NCBI GenBank assembly: GCA_949289625.1
Contig: CASEPH010000064.1
Span: 1-12,666 of the forward strand
Origin: an uncultured Clostridia bacterium
Lineage (GTDB): Bacteria > Bacillota_A > Clostridia > Oscillospirales > Oscillospiraceae
Reading direction: 5' to 3'
Length of the DNA stretch: 12,666 nt
How positions within the stretch are numbered: position 1 is the first letter of the stretch; the number at the start of each line of letters is the position of its first letter. Below are positions 5,851 through 11,715 of the stretch, piece by piece. A program made the translations under genes and the position numbers. Under the pieces are notes generated by a model that was given only the letters and a program-made list of their open reading frames with translations, made no database searches and was not told where the DNA came from.

Positions 5851-7272
5851 TTATTTGGTCAACTCCAGGGTAAAGGTAAACGTGGTGACGCCGTTGCGGC
5901 TGGTGACAGTGATGTCCTCCCCGTGGCTGCCCAGAATGGTCTTGACAATATACAGCCCCAAGCCCACACCGTCTTTATCCAGGGAACGGCTTTTGTCGGA
6001 CTTATGGAACCGGTCAAACACCATGGGAAGCTCTTCCGGCGGAATGGTAGGTCCGGTATCCGCCACACTGACCAGGGCCTTACCGCCAGAGGTGGCCACC
6101 GTCAGCAGGAAGGGCGTGCCTGGCTCGGCAAACTTCACGCCATTGTCGATCAGGTTGTAGATCACCTGAGTGATGGCGTCCTGATTGGCCATGACCCAGA
6201 CCTCCCGGTCCGGCATATTCACCTGGACATCCAGCTGCTTTTCCTCGATCTTCTGCTCAAAGGTCAGCAGCGTCCGCCCCAGGGTCTCCGTCACATCAAA
6301 CCGTGCCTTTTGGATCTCCGCACCGGTGGATTTCAGCCGGGAAATATCCAGCATACTCCGGACCATCCGGTTCAGGCGCTTGACCTCGTCGGAGACGGTC
6401 TGCATATAGTAGGCGTACTTTTCCTTGGGGATCGTTCCGTCCAGCATACCGTCCATAAAGCCGGCAATGGTGGTCATGGGGGTTTTCAGCTCATGGCTCA
6501 CGTTGGAGATAAACTCCTGCCGCAGGGACTCGGATTTTTCCAGGCTACAGGCCATGTTGTTGAAGGCCGTGGCCAGCTCCGCCACCTCTTCCCCTGCCCC
6601 GTCGGGATGAATCCGGGCCGAGAAATCTCCATGGGCAAACTGCTTGGCCGCATTGCTCATTTCCTGCAGGGTCTCCATCTGCCGTCGGGTGATGAGCACC
6701 GTGGCAATCACCGCCACCAGCAGCACGATCACCGCCGTCAGCAGGAACAGCCCCACAATGCGGCTCATCATCTCGCTCATATCCTTGGTGGCGGTAGACA
6801 CCACCACATACCCCAGCAGATCTCCATTACTGGCTGCGTGGATGGGCAGCGCATAGAGATACCGCTCATCCTCGTAGATGCCGTCCAGCACGCCGGTGGC
6901 ATAGACATAGTTGTCCTGCGTCAGCCGCTGCATAAAATCTACATCCAAGTATTTCCCCACATGGTCACAGTAAAATTCTCCGCAGGTACACAGCACCAGC
7001 TTCCCGGAAGGATCGCTGAGCACTACATCCGTATCGGAAACATTGGCGCCATAGCTCACTGCCAATTGGAGATTCCAGTCCATGGCTCCGCTCAAGGAGG
7101 ACTGGGTACTGGCAAACTCTGCCACTGCGGCAGCGTTGGTGGACAGGGCGCTTTTTTCTTCCCGGAGCATATAGTTGTAAAACAGGCTGGTAAAGCTGCA
7201 TCCCAACAGGACGAAGCTCAAAAGGATCATTCCCGCGGTCAGAGCAAACTGTCGGGAAAACGAGCTTCTCAT
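5851..7272 (-). CDS. HAMP sensor histidine kinase with cysteine-rich sensor
   Basis: The product is a 473-residue membrane histidine kinase of the PhoR/ResE/WalK architecture. TM1 (about residues 10-32) and TM2 (about 172-195) enclose an extracytoplasmic domain of about 140 residues. A HAMP domain (about 193-245), HisKA with His260 (SNVSHELKTPMTTIAGF), N-box (QVIYNLIDNGVKFA), G1 (VADTGPTIP) and G2 (DGVGLGLYIVKTILGSHG) follow, so the catalytic core is complete. The sensor domain holds a tight cluster C95-x-C97-x4-C102-x-H104 in LVLCTCGEFYCDHVG, which could bind a metal ion or form redox-active disulfides. The ATG overlaps the stop of the regulator gene in ATGA, so translation is coupled. It likely signals to the regulator encoded upstream. 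The signal is unknown. Confidence 0.93.
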   Translation of the reverse strand: MRSSFSRQFALTAGMILLSFVLLGCSFTSLFYNYMLREEKSALSTNAAAVAEFASTQSSLSGAMDWNLQLAVSYGANVSDTDVVLSDPSGKLVLCTCGEFYCDHVGKYLDVDFMQRLTQDNYVYATGVLDGIYEDERYLYALPIHAASNGDLLGYVVVSTATKDMSEMMSRIVGLFLLTAVIVLLVAVIATVLITRRQMETLQEMSNAAKQFAHGDFSARIHPDGAGEEVAELATAFNNMACSLEKSESLRQEFISNVSHELKTPMTTIAGFMDGMLDGTIPKEKYAYYMQTVSDEVKRLNRMVRSMLDISRLKSTGAEIQKARFDVTETLGRTLLTFEQKIEEKQLDVQVNMPDREVWVMANQDAITQVIYNLIDNGVKFAEPGTPFLLTVATSGGKALVSVADTGPTIPPEELPMVFDRFHKSDKSRSLDKDGVGLGLYIVKTILGSHGEDITVTSRNGVTTFTFTLELTK

Positions 7273-7955
7273 GAACCGGCCACCTCGAATTTATACCCTA
7301 CACCCCAAACGGTCTTCAGATCCCACTGGTCGCTGACGCCCTCCAGCTTCTCCCGCAGCCGCTTGATATGTACGTCCACGGTACGGCTGTCGCCAAAGTA
7401 ATCAAAGCCCCAGACCTCGTCCAGCAGTTGATTTCTGGTATAGACCCGATTGGGACTGGAAGCCAGATGGAACAGCAGCTCCATCTCCTTGGGAGGCGTG
7501 TCCACCTTTTTCCCGTCCACAATCAATTCAAAGGCATCCATATCGATAATCAGTTTGTCAAAGGTCAGACGCCGTCCAGAAGGTGCTGCCCCAGAAGTAC
7601 GGCGCAGCACCGCCTCCACCCGGGCCAAAACCTCCTTGGCCTCAAAAGGCTTGGTCACATAGTCGTCGGCACCCATTTTCAGCCCGTTCACCTTGTCGTT
7701 GGTCTCCCCTTTTGCGGTGAGCATGATGACAGGGGTCTTGGATTCCTGCCGAATATTCCGCAGCACCTCCCAGCCGTCCATCACCGGCAGCATGATGTCC
7801 AGGAGTACCAGATCCGGATGCAGTTCCCGGAACTTCTCCACGCCTTTGCCGCCGTCGGATGCAATGGAGGTGACATAGCCTTCCTTTTCCAAATACAGGC
7901 GCAAAAGATCCGCAATATTGGGATCGTCTTCCACAATCAATACCGTCTGTGCCAT
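7269..7955 (-). CDS. OmpR-family response regulator paired with HAMP kinase
   Basis: This is a 228-residue two-component response regulator. The receiver (residues 1-118) has D10-D11, phospho-acceptor Asp53 (LVLLDIMLP), Thr80 (IMLTAKG) and Lys102 (YVTKPF). The winged-helix domain (about 130-225) includes the typical TPPKEMELLFHLASSPNRVYTR and SRTVDVHIKRLREKL segments and the terminal WGVGYKFEV wing. It belongs to the same group as PhoP, ResD and WalR. ATG at 7955 is chosen because AGGAGG (7968-7963) sits 7 nt upstream; the frame could extend 16 residues further, but that part lacks a ribosome-binding site and covers the promoter. The kinase gene follows with a 4-nt overlap. Three PhoP-box-like repeats lie upstream of its -10, suggesting self-regulation. 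Confidence 0.93.
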   Translation of the reverse strand: MAQTVLIVEDDPNIADLLRLYLEKEGYVTSIASDGGKGVEKFRELHPDLVLLDIMLPVMDGWEVLRNIRQESKTPVIMLTAKGETNDKVNGLKMGADDYVTKPFEAKEVLARVEAVLRRTSGAAPSGRRLTFDKLIIDMDAFELIVDGKKVDTPPKEMELLFHLASSPNRVYTRNQLLDEVWGFDYFGDSRTVDVHIKRLREKLEGVSDQWDLKTVWGVGYKFEVAGS

Positions 7956-7992
7956 ACGTATTCCTCCTGTCACGCAAAATGCTTTCCCTTGT

Positions 7993-8046
7993 ATTATATC
8001 CAATTCTCCTGGGGATGGATGAAATTTTTGTGAATAGTCACATTAA
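7993..8046 (-). promoter_or_regulatory. Promoter and putative regulator boxes of the second two-component operon
   Basis: On the minus strand a perfect TATAAT (7998-7993) has no good -35. Upstream are TTAATG (8046-8041), TTCACA (8034-8029) and TTCATC (8023-8018), spaced 12 and 11 bp, each within one mismatch of the Bacillus PhoP half-site TT(A/T/C)A(C/T)A. The middle boxes also form the palindrome TGTGA-ATAG-TCACA (8029-8042). The -10 is solid; the repeats are suggestive only. Confidence 0.45.
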
Positions 8047-8093
8047 AATCCGGGCATCATAAAATGGAATATCCAGGAAAGGAGGCCATTGCC

Positions 8094-8189
8094 ATGATGC
8101 TCGTTATTTTCTTATTGGGCAGTATGTTCGGCGCCCTGCTGGGCATCTTCCTGATGGCCCTGCTGCAAGCCGGCTCCCAGTGGGAGTGA
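8094..8189 (+). CDS. Small hydrophobic membrane protein (DUF3789-like)
   Basis: This 31-residue reading frame begins MMLVIFLLGSMFGALLG and ends ALLQAGSQWE. It is one membrane helix (about residues 2-24) with a short polar tail. The pattern of two Met, a Phe/Leu/Gly-rich helix with spaced small residues, and 'MALLQ' near the end resembles the small DUF3789 proteins common in Clostridia; I make this link from memory of the pattern. An excellent AAGGAGG (8079-8085) sits 8 nt before ATG 8094 (a second ATG follows directly). It diverges from the regulator gene at 7955, and its last 78 nt (8112-8189) lie antisense to the 3' end of the NUDIX gene. A weak promoter candidate TCACAT-16-TAAAAT lies upstream. 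Function unknown; members of such families are often found in mobile or accessory DNA. Confidence 0.65.
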   Translation: MMLVIFLLGSMFGALLGIFLMALLQAGSQWE

Positions 8190-8651
8190 TACTCCGTTCA
8201 GTACCGCTTCCTCTAACATATCTCCAACATAGCTCAGCTTCAGGGAGAAGAAGGGCACCTGCCGATCCAGCAGCTTTAGAAAAATATCGTCCCCCTGCCA
8301 CTTGGGGATCTCCCAAAGACGCTGTTTTTCGATCCACTCCAGGTTTCCTTCGTCACACTCCCGCAGAGTCCCCGTAAATCCATCCGCCCAGAACAAATGC
8401 ATATATTCCGTGTTATACCGGTCCGACACAAAGGTGACAATGCCCCGGTATTCCATATGGGTCAGAGTCAGACCTGTTTCTTCCTTGACCTCCCGGAGGA
8501 CGCAGTCCTCTGGGCTTTCCTTGTCCTCAAATTTCCCGCCGATGCCAATCCACTTGTCCCGATTGATGTCCTGCTCCTTCTTGACCCGGTGGAGCATCAG
8601 ATAACATCCGTCTCGTTCAATATAGCATAGGGTGGTGTTGACGCCCTGCAT
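8112..8651 (-). CDS. NUDIX hydrolase (MutT/8-oxo-dGTP diphosphatase-like)
   Basis: This is a 179-residue cytosolic NUDIX hydrolase. The full NUDIX box G-x5-E-x7-REVKEETGL spans residues 39-61 (Gly39, Glu45, Arg53, Glu54, Glu57, Glu58), so the Mg-binding catalytic site is intact. The segment before it (LMLHRVKKEQDINRDKWIGI) and the later WADGFTG...EWI match the MutT/MutX type that hydrolyses oxidised purine nucleotides; substrate specificity is inferred. ATG at 8651 is preferred over ATG at 8657, because AGGAGG (8664-8659) is 7 nt from the first and 1 nt from the second. The conserved domain ends near residue 150. The last 25 residues (155-179; Gln/Gly-rich) have no family character and are encoded entirely opposite the small membrane protein gene. 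Confidence 0.92.
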   Translation of the reverse strand: MQGVNTTLCYIERDGCYLMLHRVKKEQDINRDKWIGIGGKFEDKESPEDCVLREVKEETGLTLTHMEYRGIVTFVSDRYNTEYMHLFWADGFTGTLRECDEGNLEWIEKQRLWEIPKWQGDDIFLKLLDRQVPFFSLKLSYVGDMLEEAVLNGVSLPLGAGLQQGHQEDAQQGAEHTAQ

Positions 8652-8674
8652 GGTCATTCCTCCTGTTCCTGTTC

Positions 8675-8703
8675 AGCATACCACATCCCGAAACAAACCG
8701 CAA
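8675..8703 (-). promoter_or_regulatory. Possible extended -10 promoter of the NUDIX gene
   Basis: On minus, TTGCGG (8703-8698) and TATGCT (8680-8675) are spaced 17 bp, and TGG precedes the -10, giving an extended -10. The -35 is the outer edge of the terminator stem of the upstream lipoprotein gene, so terminator and promoter are nested. The leader would be under 20 nt. The -10 match is imperfect. Confidence 0.4.
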
Positions 8704-8731
8704 GAGGGGCAGTCCTTCGCCTCTCTTGCGG
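8698..8731 (-). terminator. Terminator of the lipoprotein gene
   Basis: A 13-bp stem pairs CCGCAAGAGGGGC (8698-8710) with GCCTCTCTTGCGG (8719-8731), with one G-U pair and an 8-nt loop. On the minus strand TTTGTTT follows, right after the lipoprotein gene. On plus the tail is TCTTTCTCTCTT, so it may also stop transcription from the small membrane gene side. Confidence 0.85.
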
Positions 8732-8741
8732 TCTTTCTCTC

Positions 8742-9374
8742 TTATTCCGGCAGCTCTGTGCCGCCCCATTCCACCACCGTGAAGCCCTCTCGGACTGTCT
8801 CCGAAAGCTCCGGCGTGTCCACTGCTATGGGATGCTCCAGAGGCTTAAACACCATGTAAACCCGCAGTATCGTATCTGGCTGGGGATCAATGGTCAGCCG
8901 GGTTCCATCGGTGTAGGCCTCCTGCTGGAATGTGATCAAATTGTATGCATTGTCCTGCATCCGTGGCAGCCAATAGGAGATAAAATCTCCGGCCTCACGA
9001 TCCGTCAGTCCCAGTGTTTTTAGGGTATCCTCCAAAAACGGGCGAGTGTCTTTGCCGGGAACCACATAGCCCTGACTGAGATCCCATTGCATGTCGGCGA
9101 TCCCTTCCCAGAACAGATAGTTGTATTGCCGCCCGGTTTCATCGGTCAGCGTGCCATCCGGCTGGGCCATCACACGCCAGCTGCCATCGGATTCCGGATA
9201 GGTGCAGGTGAGCTTGCCGTCATAGTCCAGCTGGACCCTGACTTCCGTCTCTTCCTCTGGGTAAAGGTAGATCACAGGTTTCTCCGTATACTCTGGCGCC
9301 CCCCAGCCCGAAGCGCAGCCGCAAAGGGCTGCCAACAACAGCAGCAATGGCAACAGCAACCCATTCTTTTTCAC
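8742..9374 (-). CDS. Lipoprotein of unknown function with KPVIYLYP motif
   Basis: I recognise no named function. The 210-residue product starts with a basic MKKNG, a Leu-rich helix and a lipobox ending LCGC, so Cys20 is the likely lipidated residue and the protein would be anchored outside the membrane. The mature part is soluble and rich in Tyr, Trp, Asp and Glu. KPVIYLYPEEETEVRVQLDYDG (two parts: residues 32-39 and on) opens a beta-rich region, followed by TYPESDGSW, a Tyr/Trp patch (QYNYLFWEG, residues 83-91) and a helical part (112-145). Proteins opening with KPVIYLYP occur in many bacteria as hypothetical lipoproteins (from memory). GTG at 9374 follows AAGGGAG by about 9 nt. It stands alone, between its terminator and that of the beta-helix gene; no clear promoter was seen in 9375-9450. 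Confidence 0.75.
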   Translation of the reverse strand: MKKNGLLLPLLLLLAALCGCASGWGAPEYTEKPVIYLYPEEETEVRVQLDYDGKLTCTYPESDGSWRVMAQPDGTLTDETGRQYNYLFWEGIADMQWDLSQGYVVPGKDTRPFLEDTLKTLGLTDREAGDFISYWLPRMQDNAYNLITFQQEAYTDGTRLTIDPQPDTILRVYMVFKPLEHPIAVDTPELSETVREGFTVVEWGGTELPE

Positions 9375-9450
9375 CGCTTTCGTCTCCCTTCTGTGTCTTA
9401 CTACAGGGTTAGACGCAGATAAAAGCAGAAAGTTCCATACTTTTATAAAA

Positions 9451-9489
9451 TTGGAGCTGCCGCAGAAGCACTTTTCGCAGCAGCTCCAA
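9451..9489 (-). terminator. Terminator of the beta-helix gene
   Basis: TTGGAGCTGC (9451-9460) pairs with GCAGCTCCAA (9480-9489), 10 bp, with extra GC pairs inside. On the minus strand the stem starts 5 nt after the stop codon of the 9494-11080 gene, and TTTTATAAAAG follows. Confidence 0.8.
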
Positions 9490-9493
9490 AATT

Positions 9494-11080
9494 TTATGCT
9501 ACAATCAGCTTACCGCCGGAGGTCAGGACATATTCGCCCTGCAGGCCGCAGCCCTCACCGGCCACTGCGGATACGGTGACTCCGGCAGGGGCGTCGATCT
9601 GGCTTTCCTTCACGTCGCCTACCAGGCACACGGTGGAATCTCCCGTGGCCGTCCAGGAACTGCCCTCCAGAGAGATGTAGGCGTCGGTAATCACGCCCTG
9701 GACCTTGGCATTGAGAATGGAGACGTTCATGGTCCGGTCCGTATCGTCGTTGACAATGTCGCCGGCATATTTGCCGTTGGCCAGGACCACGTTGACGCCG
9801 TAGCATTTCAGCTTCATGTCATCGGGCACCTTGGTGGCCGCATCGTCGTCGTTGACCACAGCATGGACCAGATATTTCCCGGTCTTTACCTTGGCCCCGT
9901 CCAGCTTCAGATAGACGTTTTCGGACTTCACAAAGAATACCGCCTCACCCACGGTCCAATCGCCGCCCACAATATGGCACTCGGTGGTCTCGGTGTAATG
10001 ACCACGGACGCCGTGGAGCATGGCGCCGTACTGGTTGGATTTCACGGTGCATCCATTGAGCTTCACCCAGGCGTCCCCGGCGATGATGGCCACATGGGTA
10101 TCCACGGAGATCCGGCAATCGTTGAGCACGTTGTGGCAGCCGTTGTCGGCATAGGTGCCGTATCCCACGGTATCGCAGACCACGTCGCAGTTGTTGGCCT
10201 CCAGGTACAGATCGCCATGGCTGCCGTCGGTGGACAAGGCCGCCCAGGAATGGGCCAGAATCTTGGAGTCATAGAAGTAGGCCCGGGAGTTGCCCATGGA
10301 AAGATGGGTCCGGCAGTTGCCCCCCAGCTTCAGTCCCGGAGGCGGCTCCATCATACCGGAGGCCACCCGAGGCACATAGCTCTTGGGAATCTCGCCGCCC
10401 TTGGCATCCAGCACGCAGTTCCGGACGATCAGTGTAGCATCGCCGGTGACCACGGTGCAGGGACGAATAACGCCATGGGTTGTAACCTGTACGTTTTTCA
10501 TCTCGCACTTGGCGTTATCATTGACCATAATGGCAGAACCATTACCGGCAAAATCGTCGATGCCGTAGCCGGTAAGATCGAACTGGGAATCTTCGATGGC
10601 ATACACCGAGTCTCCGCCGATGTACAAGCCGTTGAGGCACACCTCGTCGGTTTTGTAGGAGGCATTTTTCATGGCCGTGTCGGTGATCTCGCCGGAGATC
10701 TCCGCATAGGGGGTTTCCGCCATATAGAGCTTGCCGTTCAGCACGTCCATGGATTCCATCCGGGGGAACGGGGGCGCTTTGGGAGGACCGCCGCCGGGGA
10801 AACCGGGACCGGGCTTGCCGGGTTCCACATCCATACCGGGCACGGAAGCAGGATGCTCCGAAGGGCGGCAAGTGGGCGGACAAGGCTTGAGTTCAGCAGC
10901 CACGGGCTGCCCAAAGCCATTCATCTGAGGGCCATCCGGACCGCCGGGGCCACCGGGACCACCAGGACCGCCGGGCATATCGCCCATGGGCGGCATCATG
11001 CTAACCTTTTCGGGCTTGTTGACGGGTCCCTCCAGCACCGGCATACCGTATGCGGGGATCTTTGCCTGAATGGTGTTCAT
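9494..11080 (-). CDS. Predicted parallel beta-helix protein with collagen-like Gly-Pro region
   Basis: I recognise the fold style, not the function. The product has 528 residues. Residues 1-28 are ordinary. Residues 29-106 are rich in Gly and Pro, with four consecutive GGP triplets at 37-48 and a second patch near 86-100 (EPGKPGPGFPGGGPP). Residues 107-528 show short beta strands that recur about every 20-25 residues with Asn/Gly/Asp turns (ALIVRNCVLDAKGG, DLYLEANNCDV, HNVLNDCRIS, WVKLNGCTVKSN, VYLKLDGAKVKTG), typical of a right-handed beta helix as in pectate lyases and adhesins. There is no signal peptide, membrane helix or sorting motif, and 16 cysteines are spread through it, which points to the cytosol. 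ATG at 11080 follows AAGGAAGG (11096-11089) by 8 nt; an upstream TTG frame adds two residues and is not needed. Single-gene unit with own promoter and terminator. Confidence 0.75.
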   Translation of the reverse strand: MNTIQAKIPAYGMPVLEGPVNKPEKVSMMPPMGDMPGGPGGPGGPGGPDGPQMNGFGQPVAAELKPCPPTCRPSEHPASVPGMDVEPGKPGPGFPGGGPPKAPPFPRMESMDVLNGKLYMAETPYAEISGEITDTAMKNASYKTDEVCLNGLYIGGDSVYAIEDSQFDLTGYGIDDFAGNGSAIMVNDNAKCEMKNVQVTTHGVIRPCTVVTGDATLIVRNCVLDAKGGEIPKSYVPRVASGMMEPPPGLKLGGNCRTHLSMGNSRAYFYDSKILAHSWAALSTDGSHGDLYLEANNCDVVCDTVGYGTYADNGCHNVLNDCRISVDTHVAIIAGDAWVKLNGCTVKSNQYGAMLHGVRGHYTETTECHIVGGDWTVGEAVFFVKSENVYLKLDGAKVKTGKYLVHAVVNDDDAATKVPDDMKLKCYGVNVVLANGKYAGDIVNDDTDRTMNVSILNAKVQGVITDAYISLEGSSWTATGDSTVCLVGDVKESQIDAPAGVTVSAVAGEGCGLQGEYVLTSGGKLIVA

Positions 11081-11120
11081 ATGCAAAACCTTCCTTCTTA
11101 TTTAATTCGGATTCGTAACT

Positions 11121-11149
11121 ATTATACCACAGAGTTTTGAAAATGGCAG
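11121..11149 (-). promoter_or_regulatory. Extended -10 promoter of the beta-helix gene
   Basis: On minus, CTGCCA (11149-11144) and TATAAT (11126-11121) are spaced 17 bp with TGG before the -10. The 11 bases GTGGTATAATA are identical to those at the CarD-like gene promoter. The leader is about 30 nt. The remainder of the 11087-11286 gap holds only this promoter and the next terminator. Confidence 0.75.
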
Positions 11150-11220
11150 TATAAAAATCTGCGGTTTGTGGTGCAAATTTGCATCATTTTATGTTTCGTT
11201 CCAGAGAATGCGCAGAAAAA

Positions 11221-11248
11221 CCCCTGCGGGGCAAAGGCTCCGCAGGGG
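11221..11248 (-). terminator. Terminator of the desulfoferrodoxin gene
   Basis: CCCCTGCGGGGC (11221-11232) pairs with GCTCCGCAGGGG (11237-11248), 12 bp with one G-U pair and an AAAG loop on the plus strand (CTTT on minus). On the minus strand TTTTTCTG follows (11220 downwards), a textbook rho-independent terminator about 40 nt after the desulfoferrodoxin stop. Confidence 0.9.
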
Positions 11249-11286
11249 CTCTGTTACAGTCCCGGAAGGACGCTGATCATCCGATC

Positions 11287-11661
11287 TCAGGCCTTCCACA
11301 GGGAATGGAGATTGCAGTAGGCGTAAACCGCCACCACCTCTTCGCCAGGCAGCAGTGCAAAATCCGCCTTGGGGGCAGCACCGGGCTCCAGACATTTTCT
11401 CTGATTACCGGCTGTGGTGTGAATGGAGATCCACTCGATATAGTGCTCCGGCAGCATGGGATGCTCTACAGATCCCACCGTCACATGGACCACATTGTTC
11501 TCCACGGTGTAAACAGGGATATGCTTTTCGCCGGAAGCCTCCACCGTACCGGGGATCAGCTCCTGCATTTTCTGTCCACAACACATCACCGGCACGCCGG
11601 CGTCCTTCACATAGGCAATAATATTTCCGCAGTGGCTGCATACATAGAATTTCTGTTCCAT
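11287..11661 (-). CDS. dfx: Desulfoferrodoxin (two-iron superoxide reductase)
   Basis: This 124-residue cytosolic enzyme reduces superoxide to hydrogen peroxide without making oxygen, an oxygen defence of anaerobes. The N-terminal desulforedoxin-type iron centre is complete: Cys8, Cys11, Cys27 and Cys28 (YVCSHCG...VMCCG). The catalytic centre shows Glu45-Lys46-His47 (GEKHIP), His67 and His73 (VEHPMLPEHYIEW), Cys116 and His119 (YCNLHSLW), matching the positions known from Desulfoarculus desulfoferrodoxin (H49, H69, H75, C116, H119, with the E-K pair). Length is normal for the 2Fe class. ATG at 11661 has AGGAGG 7 nt upstream. It lies 54 nt behind the MurR/RpiR-type gene and is followed by a strong terminator, so the two genes probably share a transcript. 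Electron donor (rubredoxin) is not in the window. Confidence 0.95.
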   Translation of the reverse strand: MEQKFYVCSHCGNIIAYVKDAGVPVMCCGQKMQELIPGTVEASGEKHIPVYTVENNVVHVTVGSVEHPMLPEHYIEWISIHTTAGNQRKCLEPGAAPKADFALLPGEEVVAVYAYCNLHSLWKA

Positions 11662-11691
11662 TGTAATTCCTCCTATAATTTTAAATTCAAA

Positions 11692-11705
11692 ATTCCTTTC
11701 GGAAT
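11692..11705 (-). other. Small GAAA-loop hairpin between regulator and dfx
   Basis: On the minus strand ATTCC-GAAA-GGAAT followed by TTTGAATTT lies in the 54-nt gap between the regulator stop and dfx. It is a 5-bp stem with a GNRA tetraloop, too short for a firm terminator call, but it could attenuate or process the joint transcript so that the two genes are expressed at different levels. Confidence 0.3.
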
Positions 11706-11715
11706 ATTTGGCTGT

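Noticed and set aside
5824..7401. 525-codon plus-strand frame opposite the HAMP kinase
   Set aside because: Antisense shadow rich in His/Gln/Gly; it crosses two real genes with complete domain structure.
8029..8042. TGTGA-ATAG-TCACA as a CRP-type operator
   Set aside because: The spacer is 4 and not 6 bp, and CRP-type control is not expected in this group; the bases are better explained by the direct-repeat boxes.
10925..10980. GGP-coding DNA repeat as a slippage-prone phase-variation tract
   Set aside because: The repeat is conserved at protein level, but codons vary (CCT, CCC, CCG; GGT, GGC), so there is no perfect DNA repeat.
9863..11140. 425-codon plus-strand frame opposite the beta-helix gene
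   Set aside because: It covers the promoter of the minus-strand gene, has repetitive Gly/His/Val composition caused by the opposite strand, and lacks initiation signals.
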